Positions 9,502-18,724 of a stretch of DNA of 64,000 nucleotides are shown piece after piece. Position numbers and translations under genes: made by a program. Every line of letters starts with the position of its first letter. Position 1 is the first letter of the stretch. The stretch covers positions 57,769 to 121,768 of the forward strand of contig JACKIG010000016.1 of assembly GCA_020638595.1 (NCBI GenBank), in the 5' to 3' direction. Source of the DNA: Rhodospirillaceae bacterium (GTDB taxonomy: Bacteria > Pseudomonadota > Alphaproteobacteria > DSM-16000 > Inquilinaceae). The notes beneath the pieces are model-generated. The model saw only the letters and a program-made list of their open reading frames with translations. It was not told where the DNA came from and did not search any database.

Positions 9502-10551
9502 TCAGCGTGGCGGCGCCGGGCCGGCCGGTGCGACCGCATCGCCCGCGTCGGCCGTCCGCAGGACGTAGGTGCCGTCGGCGCTCTCCCGCCCCGCCACGCC
9601 GTCGGCGATCCGGTCGACCAGGCTGTCGGCGATCGCCGTGGTGTAGTGCAGCGCGTCCCAATAGTTGCGGTCGTCGGTCGTGATCGGCGACGGCACCATG
9701 AAATCCACAACATGGCCGCGGGGGCGGCTGGCAACGATGCCCGCGATGCGCCGGCGGCATTCCCGCCATTGCTGTCCGTCCAGCGTATCGGCCCCGGGCT
9801 GGCGGGCGACATGGTAGGGCACCAGCACGGCGACAAGCACCGTTTCGTCGGGCAGGCGGCGGGCCAGCTGCCCGAGGAAGTCCAGCGCCGGAAAGGTCCA
9901 CGACTGCCGGGTGGCTGCATCGACCTCCAGCGGTGCAGCGGCCGTCGGCGGCCGCGGACCCCGCGGCCCGTAGATGTTCTCCTGCGCGCGGGCCAGGTCG
10001 TATTCGGTGTCCGGCGGCAGGAAGTTGGCATAGCCGTCCGGGCCGTAGCGCGGGGCGATCAGGCCCAGCGCCATCCCCAGCTGGTTCACCGCGATCTCCA
10101 GCGACCGGGCGTTGAACAGATGAAGCAGGTCGTTGTACGGGTCGTCATCGTACATCCAGGGCGGGAACGGACGGTCGCTGAACAGCGTGAACGCGTCCCC
10201 GGCCAGGCACCATTCATGGTCGACGCCGACGATGACCGTGCGCGGGGCGGGCTGACGCCGCAAGAACAGGTCGGCGATCAGGTACTGTTCATAGGCGCGC
10301 GCGCTGTTCATCGCCAGGTTGGCGAACTGGCCGCCCAGGCGGGCATCCAGCCGGTCGGGTCGCAGCAGCCGGGCCGTCGACGTGCCGATCACCAGGCTGT
10401 CATAGCGCGGGTCGCGCGCAACCATGGGATAGCTGTAGCGCTGGTTCTGGTCGGCCGGCACCCGCGCCAGCGGCAGCGAGAACGGCAGCGCGCCGTACGG
10501 GTCCACCAGCACGATGAAGGCATAGATCGCCGCCGCCGCCGCCGCCGCCAC
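9502..10551 (-). CDS. SGNH/AlgX-like membrane-anchored protein paired with MBOAT
   Basis: A hydrophobic N-terminal segment (AAAAAIYAFIVLVDP) precedes a periplasmic-type domain with GTSTARLL near its start and YWDALHYTT near its end. That arrangement resembles AlgJ/AlgX/DltD-like partners of MBOAT acyltransferases, which hand acyl groups to exported polymers. The start is unresolved: the GTG at 10551 leaves little ahead of the anchor. The only upstream ATG in frame is at 10695 and would overlap the MBOAT gene by 89 bases, in a stretch that looks like a shadow of it. A basic segment upstream of 10551 (HARRRSPWRGFWR) would suit a membrane anchor, so the true start may lie between these two. Confidence 0.7.
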   Translation of the reverse strand: MAAAAAAAIYAFIVLVDPYGALPFSLPLARVPADQNQRYSYPMVARDPRYDSLVIGTSTARLLRPDRLDARLGGQFANLAMNSARAYEQYLIADLFLRRQPAPRTVIVGVDHEWCLAGDAFTLFSDRPFPPWMYDDDPYNDLLHLFNARSLEIAVNQLGMALGLIAPRYGPDGYANFLPPDTEYDLARAQENIYGPRGPRPPTAAAPLEVDAATRQSWTFPALDFLGQLARRLPDETVLVAVLVPYHVARQPGADTLDGQQWRECRRRIAGIVASRPRGHVVDFMVPSPITTDDRNYWDALHYTTAIADSLVDRIADGVAGRESADGTYVLRTADAGDAVAPAGPAPPR

Positions 10552-10606
10552 ACCGGCGAAGCTGCGCCAGAAGCCGCGCCAGGGCGATCGGCGCCGGGCA
10601 TGCCCG

Positions 10607-11989
10607 TCAGAACTGGAAATAGATGAACTCCACGCTTTGGCCGGACCCCAGTTCCAGCAGAAGATAGACAAGCACGAGTGCGGCCAGCCCGGCAATCCAC
10701 CGGCGCGGCGGCAGCAGCTCCTGCGCCCAGCGCTGGCTGGTCGGCAGTGCCACCAGCACGGCGGCCACCCCCAGCAGCCACAGGCGCGGCAGCTCTCGCA
10801 CCGCCCAGCCGTCCTGCCCCAGGCCGATCATGGCGCCGTAGACCTCCGTCGCCGCGGCGAAGCTCTCCGCCCGGAAGACGACGAAGGCCAGCGTGACCAC
10901 CAGCATCGTCAAGGCCCAGCCGACGACCCGCGGCACCGGCACCCCCAGGCGCCGCCACAGAAGAAAGACCACCAGCGCCGTGCCGTGGATCAGGCCCCAG
11001 GCGACGAAGGTCCAGGCCGCCCCGTGCCAGAGGCCGGTCAGGAACCACGTGATGCCCAAGGCCACCACCTGACGGCCCAGGCCGAAGCGGTTGCCGCCCA
11101 GCGGGATGTAGACATAGTCGCGGAAGAACCGCGACAGCGTCATGTGCCAGCGCCGCCAGAACTCGCGGATCGACGGGCTGCGATAGGGGGCGTTGAAGTT
11201 GACCGGCAGGCCGAAGCCGAACATCAGGCCCAGGCCGATGGCCATGTCGGAATAGGCCGAAAAGTCGAAATAGATCTGCAAGGTGAAGGCGATGGCGGCG
11301 ACCCAGCCCTCGCCCGTCGTCAACACCCCCTGCCCGCCATTGGCGGCGGTGAACAGCGGGTCGGCGATCCGCGCCAGCTGATCGGCCACCAGCGCCTTCT
11401 TTGCCAGGCCGATGACGAAATGGATGGCCCCGCGCGACAACCGCTCGTGCACCCCCGCGCGCCTGGGGTCGAGCGCCATCTGCGGGATCAGTTCGTCGTG
11501 GCGGACGATGGGGCCGGCGATCAGCTGCGGGAAGAACGAGACATAGAGCGCGTAGTCGATCAACCGGTAGGCGCTGGCCGATCCGCGTCGCACATCCACC
11601 AGGTACGAGATCTGCTGGAAGGTGAAGAAGCTGATGCCGAGCGGCAACACGATGTCCCACGGCTGGTGCCGGCAGCCCGCGAGCGCGCAGAGCGCATCGG
11701 CGGTGAAATCCGCATACTTGAACACCGCCAGCAGCAACAGGTTGGCACCGACCCCCAGCACCAGGGGCAGCCCCAGGGGCACGTTGGCCAGCAGCCGTCC
11801 AATGGCCCAATTGGCCAGGATCGACACCACCAGCAGGCCCACCAGGCGGGGGTCCCAGTAGGCATAGAAGGCCAGTGACGCCGCCACCAGCCAGGCCGTC
11901 CGCCAGGCACGGCTGCCCGCCGTCGCATAGTACCCGGCCAGCACCACCGGCAGGAATACGACGACGAAGATCTGGGAGTGGAACAGCAT
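10607..11989 (-). CDS. MBOAT-family membrane O-acyltransferase (AlgI/DltB-like)
   Basis: This 460-residue polytopic membrane protein carries the hallmark MBOAT stretches SFFPQLIAGPIVRHDEL (about 151-167), DFSAYSDMAIGLG (about 242-254), REFWRRWHMTLSRFFRDY (about 275-292) and TGLWHGAAW with the expected catalytic His322. MBOAT proteins of this branch move acyl groups across the membrane onto alginate, teichoic acid or other exported glycans. No polysaccharide synthesis genes are visible nearby, so the acceptor is unknown. It heads a minus-strand group with the SGNH-like protein and the LuxC-type reductase. Confidence 0.9.
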   Translation of the reverse strand: MLFHSQIFVVVFLPVVLAGYYATAGSRAWRTAWLVAASLAFYAYWDPRLVGLLVVSILANWAIGRLLANVPLGLPLVLGVGANLLLLAVFKYADFTADALCALAGCRHQPWDIVLPLGISFFTFQQISYLVDVRRGSASAYRLIDYALYVSFFPQLIAGPIVRHDELIPQMALDPRRAGVHERLSRGAIHFVIGLAKKALVADQLARIADPLFTAANGGQGVLTTGEGWVAAIAFTLQIYFDFSAYSDMAIGLGLMFGFGLPVNFNAPYRSPSIREFWRRWHMTLSRFFRDYVYIPLGGNRFGLGRQVVALGITWFLTGLWHGAAWTFVAWGLIHGTALVVFLLWRRLGVPVPRVVGWALTMLVVTLAFVVFRAESFAAATEVYGAMIGLGQDGWAVRELPRLWLLGVAAVLVALPTSQRWAQELLPPRRWIAGLAALVLVYLLLELGSGQSVEFIYFQF

Positions 11990-12246
11990 GCGGCCGGCCG
12001 GGCTGGGGGCTGGTGCCGGTCGTGCAGCTGTGCGCCCCGGCCCCGCGCCTGTTAGCGCCCCGCAGGCGCAAGCACAAGGCCGGGCGGCGGCAACCTGCGG
12101 CGGACAGGCAGGCGACTCTACCGGCAGCGTATTCCGGGTGAAGACGACACAAGTCGTTGCTTCTCTCTAGGATCGGCGGGCAGGATCGGTCACAGTCGGG
12201 CTTGCCGAAGGCTGGATCAGCGCAGGGCGGCGGGGGTGTGAATCGA

Positions 12247-15015
12247 ATGGCAGGGCTTCTTCGATCGGCAACGGCCATCATGATATTGGCCGTGTTCCTT
12301 TATTCCCTGTATCCGCCGTTCACGAATTTACTGTTGCGCAGCTACAGCCCGCTCCAGCTGGCGCTTGTATTACATACCTTCGCGGCCATAGCCGTGACCA
12401 TATTTCTCGCGATGTCCCGGCGCCTGCGCGGTGCCCTGTCGTACTGCATTTCGCGGCGCAACCCGGCGAGGCGCCCGATGCTGGTCTGGGTCGCGGCATC
12501 GGGCGTGATGATCGTCGCCAATCACCTGCTGTTCTACATCGCGCTGGCGCAGTCCGAGAAGTTCGACGTCACAGCCATCCTTGTCTTCGAGACGTGGCCG
12601 ATATTGTTCTTCTTGCTGGACACGGCGATGACGCGGGGTGTCCGCACAACATTGCGGTTCCGCGATTACTTGATGGTATTCATTTCGTTCTTCGGATATG
12701 CGATCCTGATGATTCAGGAATTCGACATTACGGATTGGCTGCTTGTCGACGAGAGCATTTACTATGTCGTCGGCTTTTCTTTTCTTGGTGGTCTTGCGAT
12801 GACCATCAATACCTTTGCCCGTCGCCGCGCAATGCTGACCTTCCGGAATGCGGAAACCGGGCAGATCGCCGGCAACCTCGACGGGTTTCAAGCAAGCATC
12901 GTGGTTGAGGCCCTGGTCCGCGTGACCGCCTCGGCACTGCTGCTGATCACATTCCTGGCCTCCGGCCAGACCTTCCAGCCGCTCAGCCTCGATCACGCGG
13001 TCATCGCCTTTCTGGTCGGCGGCGTCGCCCTTGCGGGCGGCAGCGCGCTCTATGACCTCGGGATTTTCCGGGCACCCAATGCGGCGATCGCGGCGCTGTG
13101 GTATCTCATGCCGGTCGGATCGCTGCTGGTCCTCGGCATTCTGCAAGGCCGATTGATCAATCAGTACGAAGCTATTGCGTCGGTCCTGATCATATCGGCC
13201 AATATTCTGATCAGTCTGCGCTACACATTGGTGTCCTCTTTCAATCTTCTCTATATATTCACATTGGTTGCCGGACTCTGGTGCATCTTCATTCCCGGAT
13301 CCGCCTTTCGTGAGTACTTCGACCTCATCGCAGTCTCGACGATCTTCTATGCACTTCTGACGACTTATGCCCTGTCCCGCATCGCCGATAACTCCCGCGA
13401 GAAGGAATTTCATCTGCTGCAGTTCCAGAGGGAACTGCGCGCCGCCAGGGCGACACCGATGGAGCCGGAGACGCGGGATGCCCTGCGGTCCTACGCAGAA
13501 GCAATCGTCGCGATCCTGACCAACTCGCAACGCCGCCTCACCGAACGCCTCACGGCAACGCGTCATGCGCGGGAACTCAGGGCATCGCTGGTGTCCACGG
13601 CGCTGGGCCAGCACGGCCGGAACGACGGCCTGCTGTCGCTGGCCAGTGTCGCCGACCGGCTGGTCACGCTGGTCGAAGACCGCATTTCCGGCGGCGAATA
13701 CGTGGTGATGACCATGCTGGCGACCCTGAACGTCGGCCTGATCATCGTTCTGCGCGGCAATGCGATCGCACTGGACGTGTTTGCACTGACCGTGGCCGCC
13801 GCGGCTGCGTATCTGCTGCTGCTGATCTACGAGCGGGACCACACCACGCTGACGCGGTACGACCACTATCTGACGCTGAAGGGCATCCTGGATCAGCTGC
13901 GCCTGCTTGGCAGCGACGATCCGGACCGGTCGACGCCGGCCGCCCGCACATTCGGCGCCACGCTGGAACGGCTGAAGGAACAGAAGACCAGCTTCGCCCT
14001 GTCCCTTTCGGTTTTCGTCTTCGTCTTCCTGGGGTTCATCTATGCCCTGTCCTATCAGGACCTGATCACACGGCGGCGGCCGGAGAACTCGCCCATCGGT
14101 CTCACCGCGGACAGCCATGACCCGGGGGTGGTGGGCATCGCCGCACCGAACTGGCCGTCAGCGCGGATGAAGGCCGAGGTGCTGAGCGCGATTGCCGAGC
14201 GCTTTCTCGGCATCGACGTGGCGATCTACGCTGCCGACAACCAGACGATCTTTGAAGCCATGGGGTCCGCCCGCGGCCAGATCGATATCCACCCCGAGGT
14301 CTGGGTCGAAAACGTGCCGGACCTGATCCGCCGCTATGTGCTGGCACTGGAAACCGTAAAGCTGACGGACGTCGCCACGGTCGGGCGTCAGGGCCTGTGC
14401 ACCAACCGGGCGGCGATCGACCGCGGCTTCCAGCCGTCGATCCAGAGTTTGTCCGAACCCGAGAGCATCTCGATCTTCGACCTGGACAGCGACGGCCGCG
14501 GCGAATTCTGGATTGGCGCCGCGGACTGGGCCTCGACGGGGATCGAGGCGATCCGCGCCCAGGCGTATGGGTTCGACGCCGATTTCGACCCGCTGGTTTT
14601 CGACGAGCCGCTGTTTGTCGCCGCCCTGCGCCAGTACAATGCCACCCAGACCCCATTCCTGTTCTACTGCTACTCCCCGCATTTCGTTATCGAGGGGTTC
14701 GAAGCGATCCGCGTGTCGGAGGCCCCGTCCGACCCGGCGCTATGGGACGCCATCGTGGCGGCACAGGACCCGACGATCGACCCGCCGAGCGATGGCACCG
14801 CCTGGCCCGATACGCAGATCAAGGTTGCCTATAGCGCCCGCATCGCCACGCGCTTCCCAAACCTCGCCCACCTTCTGGAGAATTTCCTGGTTCCGGACGA
14901 CATCCTCGGCCAGTGGACCTATCGAATGGTGATCGATGACGTTCCGCCTGAGGTGATCGCCGATGAATGGGTGCGGGAGAACGAGGAACAGGTCCTGCGG
15001 TGGCTGCTTCCTTGA
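12247..15015 (+). CDS. EamA-type membrane transporter fused to an OpuAC-like substrate-binding domain
   Basis: This 922-residue protein has an unusual architecture. Residues 1-370 form about ten membrane helices like the EamA/DMT drug-metabolite transporter family. A charged, probably coiled-coil cytoplasmic region follows (about 380-480), then further hydrophobic segments at about 485-530 and 585-605. From about 630 to the end it looks like the OpuAC/ProX glycine-betaine-binding fold (AIAERFLGIDVAIYAADN, then IDIHPEVWVEN). OpuAC domains bind quaternary amines in ABC uptake, whereas EamA proteins usually export. The fusion could be a carrier with its own binding domain, or a receptor. It has no operon partners. 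The ATG at 12247 follows a G-rich stretch; a GTG at 12238 is possible. Confidence 0.75.
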   Translation: MAGLLRSATAIMILAVFLYSLYPPFTNLLLRSYSPLQLALVLHTFAAIAVTIFLAMSRRLRGALSYCISRRNPARRPMLVWVAASGVMIVANHLLFYIALAQSEKFDVTAILVFETWPILFFLLDTAMTRGVRTTLRFRDYLMVFISFFGYAILMIQEFDITDWLLVDESIYYVVGFSFLGGLAMTINTFARRRAMLTFRNAETGQIAGNLDGFQASIVVEALVRVTASALLLITFLASGQTFQPLSLDHAVIAFLVGGVALAGGSALYDLGIFRAPNAAIAALWYLMPVGSLLVLGILQGRLINQYEAIASVLIISANILISLRYTLVSSFNLLYIFTLVAGLWCIFIPGSAFREYFDLIAVSTIFYALLTTYALSRIADNSREKEFHLLQFQRELRAARATPMEPETRDALRSYAEAIVAILTNSQRRLTERLTATRHARELRASLVSTALGQHGRNDGLLSLASVADRLVTLVEDRISGGEYVVMTMLATLNVGLIIVLRGNAIALDVFALTVAAAAAYLLLLIYERDHTTLTRYDHYLTLKGILDQLRLLGSDDPDRSTPAARTFGATLERLKEQKTSFALSLSVFVFVFLGFIYALSYQDLITRRRPENSPIGLTADSHDPGVVGIAAPNWPSARMKAEVLSAIAERFLGIDVAIYAADNQTIFEAMGSARGQIDIHPEVWVENVPDLIRRYVLALETVKLTDVATVGRQGLCTNRAAIDRGFQPSIQSLSEPESISIFDLDSDGRGEFWIGAADWASTGIEAIRAQAYGFDADFDPLVFDEPLFVAALRQYNATQTPFLFYCYSPHFVIEGFEAIRVSEAPSDPALWDAIVAAQDPTIDPPSDGTAWPDTQIKVAYSARIATRFPNLAHLLENFLVPDDILGQWTYRMVIDDVPPEVIADEWVRENEEQVLRWLLP

Positions 15016-15061
15016 GTGCCCGCACCGGATCATCCCCGCACGTCCGCGGGCACGTGGCCCG

Positions 15062-16006
15062 TCAGGGACAGGCAAATGCCCGCACCGCGCCCGCAATTGC
15101 GTCAAAGGACTCCATGGCAATGCGGCTCATATGCCGGGCCCGCAGGAATCCATGGATCAGCCCCGGTTCGCGCCGCAGCTGCACCGGGACGCCCGCGTCC
15201 CCCAGTCTCGCCGCATAGGCGATCGCGTCGTCCCGCAGCGGGTCGTGCTCACACGCGACGATGAAAGATGGACACAACCCATTGTAAGAGCTTGCCGATA
15301 GCGGGACGGCATACGGATCGGACGACGGCGGCGGGCCGCAATAGGCCTGCCAGTATGCCCGCATGTCGGCGCTGGTCAGCACCGGGGCTTCGGCACGTTC
15401 GACATAGGATGGCAGGCTGAAGTCGTGGCCCAGCGCCGGATAGACCAGCACCTGCCCGGCCAGCGGCGGGTGCCCGCGGTCGCGCGCTTTCAGGGCCAGT
15501 GCGGCGGCGATCGTCCCGCCGGCGCTGTCCCCCGCCACCGCCAGCCGCCCTGCGGGCAGGCCGTGACCCGCCCCGTCGCGACCCAGCCAGTCGATCACCG
15601 CCCAGCCGTCGTCGACGGCGGCGGGATAGGGGTGTTCCGGCGCCAGGCGATAGTCGACGGCGACGGCGACGACACCTGCTTTGACCGCAAGCTCGGCGAC
15701 GACGCTGTCGTGGGTATCCAGGTCGCCCACCACCCAGCCGCCGCCGTGGAAGAAGACCAGGCAGAAGGACGGCGCGGACGACGGCGGCCGGTAGATCCGC
15801 ACCGCGATGCGGCGGTCGCCCAGGTCCAGGCCGTGGTCGGCGACGGCCAGGCCCGGTGGCCGCGGCGCCGCGAAGGCCCGGCACAGCCGGCGGTACTGCG
15901 CGCGCTGCGCCTCGGCCCCGGCCGGCGGCTGCGCCGGTTCCAGCGCCTCGCAGCGGGCGATATAGGCATGGATCTCCGCATCCAGCGCATCGTGGTCATG
16001 GTACAT
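15062..16006 (-). CDS. Alpha/beta hydrolase, hormone-sensitive-lipase-like esterase
   Basis: The 314-residue protein has all the parts of the HSL-type esterase family: the oxyanion-hole motif HGGGW (87-91), the nucleophile elbow GDSAGG with Ser161, a catalytic Asp in EHDPLRDD and the His in LIHGF. It should hydrolyse short-chain acyl esters in the cytoplasm; there is no signal peptide. The ATG at 16006 is preceded by GGAAGGGG. It is divergent from an XRE-cupin regulator 111 bases away, which may control it. Confidence 0.88.
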   Translation of the reverse strand: MYHDHDALDAEIHAYIARCEALEPAQPPAGAEAQRAQYRRLCRAFAAPRPPGLAVADHGLDLGDRRIAVRIYRPPSSAPSFCLVFFHGGGWVVGDLDTHDSVVAELAVKAGVVAVAVDYRLAPEHPYPAAVDDGWAVIDWLGRDGAGHGLPAGRLAVAGDSAGGTIAAALALKARDRGHPPLAGQVLVYPALGHDFSLPSYVERAEAPVLTSADMRAYWQAYCGPPPSSDPYAVPLSASSYNGLCPSFIVACEHDPLRDDAIAYAARLGDAGVPVQLRREPGLIHGFLRARHMSRIAMESFDAIAGAVRAFACP

Positions 16007-16117
16007 CGCGCACCCCTTCCCCTTTGACCGCCACAGAATGGCGCACGGATCGGTGATCGCGGAAGGCGGCAGGCGACATCCTTGCCATTCTCCCAAATAT
16101 GAGAAATTATCCCACTC

Positions 16118-16690
16118 ATGGAAGCAACCGCCTCCGACGACACCTCCATCGACCGGCGCATTGCCGCGCGCCTGAAGGCACTACGCGGCGAACGCGGCTG
16201 GTCGCTGGACGCGCTGGCCCGACGCAGCGGCGTCAGTCGCGCCACCCTGTCCCGCCTGGAGAATGCGGATGTCAGCCCCACCGCCAACGTGCTGGGCAGG
16301 CTGTGCACCGCCTACGGCCTGACCATGTCGCGGCTGATGCACATGGTCGAAGACGATTTCGCCCCCCTGATGCGCCGCGACGAGCAGACGGTCTGGACCG
16401 ATGCAACCACCGGCTTCCACCGCCGTTCGGTATCGCCGCCCGCCCAGAGCCTGGCAGGCGAGGCCCTGGAGTGCGAGCTGGCGCCGGGTGCCCGCATCCC
16501 CTACGGCCGCCCGCCGCGGCCGGGGCTGGAACATCATCTGCTGCTGCTGGAAGGCCGGCTGGAGATCACCCTGGGCGGCCGGACGCACGACCTGCGGCCG
16601 GGCGACTGCCTGCGCTATCAGCTGTTCGGCCCCAGCGTCTTTGCGACACCGGATCACAGCGGTGCCCGGTACGTCCTGTTCATGGTGTGA
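16118..16690 (+). CDS. XRE-family transcriptional regulator with C-terminal cupin
   Basis: This 190-residue regulator has an N-terminal helix-turn-helix (about 12-66, with LARRSGVSRATLSRLEN) and a C-terminal cupin domain (about 105-185, with PGLEHHLLLLEGRLEI). The architecture is that of small-molecule-sensing repressors of the SutR/PuuR type. The acetyltransferase gene starts only 6 bases after its stop, so the two are probably co-transcribed, and the esterase diverges upstream. The ligand is unknown. Confidence 0.88.
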   Translation: MEATASDDTSIDRRIAARLKALRGERGWSLDALARRSGVSRATLSRLENADVSPTANVLGRLCTAYGLTMSRLMHMVEDDFAPLMRRDEQTVWTDATTGFHRRSVSPPAQSLAGEALECELAPGARIPYGRPPRPGLEHHLLLLEGRLEITLGGRTHDLRPGDCLRYQLFGPSVFATPDHSGARYVLFMV

Positions 16691-16696
16691 GGCGAC

Positions 16697-17251
16697 ATGA
16701 CCACAGACAGCCAAGTCACCCTGGCGATCCTCTCCGCCGACGACATCGCCGCCCTTGCCGGCGAACTGGGGGCGCTGTTGCACGCCTGCGTCCAGGCCGG
16801 GGCCAGCGTCAACTTCGTGCTGCCCTATTCGCCGCAGGACGGGCAGGCGTTCTGGACCGGCAAGGTGCTGCCGGCGGTGCGGGCCGGCGGGCGCGCCGTG
16901 CTGGTGGCGCGCACGGGTGCCCGGATCGCCGGCACCGTGCAGCTGGCCTATGACACGCCGCCGAACCAGCCCCACCGGGCGGAGGTGTCCAAGCTGCTGG
17001 TCCATCCCGACGCCCGGCGCCGGGGGATCGCCCGCCTTCTGATGGCGGAGCTTGAGCGGCTGGCACAAAGCCTGGGCCGCAGCCTGCTGACCCTGGACAC
17101 CCGCACCGGCGACAGTGCCGAACCGCTCTACACCTCCCTGGGCTATCACACGGTCGGCGTCATCCCCGGCTACTGCCGCGACCCGTTCGGGCAGGATCGC
17201 CTGGATTCGACGACGATCATGTACAAGGTGCTCTCGCGCCCGGCTGCCTGA
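16697..17251 (+). CDS. GNAT-family N-acetyltransferase
   Basis: The 184-residue protein shows the GNAT acetyl-CoA motif KLLVHPDARRRGIARLL (about 97-113) and a C-terminal GNAT beta-strand region (LYTSLGYHTVGVIPGY). It would acetylate a small molecule or a protein amine. It follows the XRE-cupin regulator in what looks like a two-gene operon. Similar regulator/GNAT pairs act in detoxification, but the substrate is not evident here. It ends 7 bases before the convergent sensor kinase. Confidence 0.85.
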   Translation: MTTDSQVTLAILSADDIAALAGELGALLHACVQAGASVNFVLPYSPQDGQAFWTGKVLPAVRAGGRAVLVARTGARIAGTVQLAYDTPPNQPHRAEVSKLLVHPDARRRGIARLLMAELERLAQSLGRSLLTLDTRTGDSAEPLYTSLGYHTVGVIPGYCRDPFGQDRLDSTTIMYKVLSRPAA

Positions 17252-17258
17252 GACGCGG

Positions 17259-18704
17259 CTACGTCGCTTCCGGCGACGCCGCCGTGGCGGCAGCCGGCAG
17301 GATCACGCGCACCCGCAGGCCCGGCTCGTTATCCTCCAGCACCAGACTGCCGTGGTGCAGCTCGGCGACCGCCTTGACCAGGCTGAGGCCAAGCCCGCTG
17401 CCGGGGGTGGAGCGGCTGGCCTCCAGGCGCACGAAGCGGTCCAGCACCCTGTCGCGGTCCGCGGCCGGAATGCCGGGACCGCTGTCGGCGACGACGATCT
17501 GGATCTCGCCATCTGTCAACCGCGCCACCAGGCGCACCAGGCCACCCGCCGGCGTGTACTTGATGGCGTTGTCCAGCAGGTTCGCAAGGGCCTGGAACAG
17601 CAACTGCGCATGGCCCGGCAACGCCAGGCCATCGGCGATCTCGGTATGGAAGGTCAGGCCGGCGTCCTCGCTCAGCGGTTCGTACAGCTCGCACACGTCG
17701 GCGACGACACGGCTGACATCCACGGTCGCGAACCCCTGGCGCAGCGCCCCGGATTCGGCTTGAGCAATGTCCAGCAAGGCATTGAAAGTACTCAATAGCT
17801 GATCGGCTTCGTTGATGGTCTGCTTCAGCACGGTGCGATAGGCGGCGACATCGGGCTCGCCCATCAGCGTCACCTCCACGCGGCTGCGCAGCCGCGACAG
17901 CGGCCCGCGCATGTCGTGGGCGACGTTGTCGGTGACTTGCCGCATGCCGGCCACCAGGCGTTCGATCTGGTCCAGCATGGCGTTCAGCTCGGCCGCAAGG
18001 CGATCGAACTCGTCATCGGCGCCCGACACCGGCATGCGCCGGCTGAGGTCGCCGGCCAGGATCGCCGCAGCCCCCCGGTTCATGCTTTCGATGCGGTTCA
18101 GCAGGCGCCGCGTGACCAGCGCCCCGCCGGCGACCCCCAGCAGCACGGTCAGCACCAGGGCCCCCAGCGCCGCCTCGGTGATCAGGGTCCGCACCTCGCT
18201 GCGTTCGGTGGTGTCGCGGCCCACCAGCAGGCGGAACCCTCCCACCAGCTCGAAGGTGCGCGCGCGGGCGACCAGCGGCTCGGCTTCGGTCGCCTCCGCG
18301 TCCTGGATCAGGAATTCGACCCATCCAGGCTCGCCCTGAGCCGATTCTGGCCAGCGCTCGAGATTGCCGGCCAGCGGCCGGAAGCCCGCATCCGTGACCA
18401 GGTACAGGTTGCGCCGTCCGGTCACGCGCGCGATGCGGTCCTGCACGACCGCCACCAGTCCGGGCAGGCCCTGGCGTCGGTAGCGCTCCTCCAGCCCGGC
18501 GATCTCGGTCATGATGGTGTCGTCGGTCTGGCTGGCCACGACCCCCAGCGTCGCGGCATAGACATAGACACCGACCCCGGCGACGGAGAGCGCGAACAAC
18601 AGGGTGTAGAGCAGCGTGTAGCGGAAGGCCGAACTGGCCAGCAGCCGCCGCGCCGTCGGGCGCTGCTGGGCCACGGGCTCGATATCGCCTGAAGGCTGCC
18701 CCAT
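17259..18704 (-). CDS. Two-component sensor histidine kinase (membrane-bound)
   Basis: A 481-residue kinase with two membrane segments (about 28-52 and 177-197) flanking a periplasmic sensor, then a HAMP domain, HisKA with VAHDMRGPLS (His263), and an ATPase domain with NLLDNAIKYTP, DSGPGIP and GSGLGLSLVK. The upstream reading frame overlaps the regulator gene and is not homologous, so the ATG at 18704 is used. Its response regulator ends 20 bases upstream, and the pair lies directly downstream of a TRAP transporter on the same strand. Sensing of the TRAP substrate is plausible. Confidence 0.92.
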   Translation of the reverse strand: MGQPSGDIEPVAQQRPTARRLLASSAFRYTLLYTLLFALSVAGVGVYVYAATLGVVASQTDDTIMTEIAGLEERYRRQGLPGLVAVVQDRIARVTGRRNLYLVTDAGFRPLAGNLERWPESAQGEPGWVEFLIQDAEATEAEPLVARARTFELVGGFRLLVGRDTTERSEVRTLITEAALGALVLTVLLGVAGGALVTRRLLNRIESMNRGAAAILAGDLSRRMPVSGADDEFDRLAAELNAMLDQIERLVAGMRQVTDNVAHDMRGPLSRLRSRVEVTLMGEPDVAAYRTVLKQTINEADQLLSTFNALLDIAQAESGALRQGFATVDVSRVVADVCELYEPLSEDAGLTFHTEIADGLALPGHAQLLFQALANLLDNAIKYTPAGGLVRLVARLTDGEIQIVVADSGPGIPAADRDRVLDRFVRLEASRSTPGSGLGLSLVKAVAELHHGSLVLEDNEPGLRVRVILPAAATAASPEAT

Positions 18705-18724
18705 AATCCCTTGATCCAAGACGA

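Noticed and set aside
8228..9901. A bioluminescence (lux) operon suggested by the LuxC-type reductase
   Set aside because: No luxA, luxB, luxD or luxE genes are present. The neighbours are a carrier protein, an SGNH-like protein and an MBOAT protein instead.
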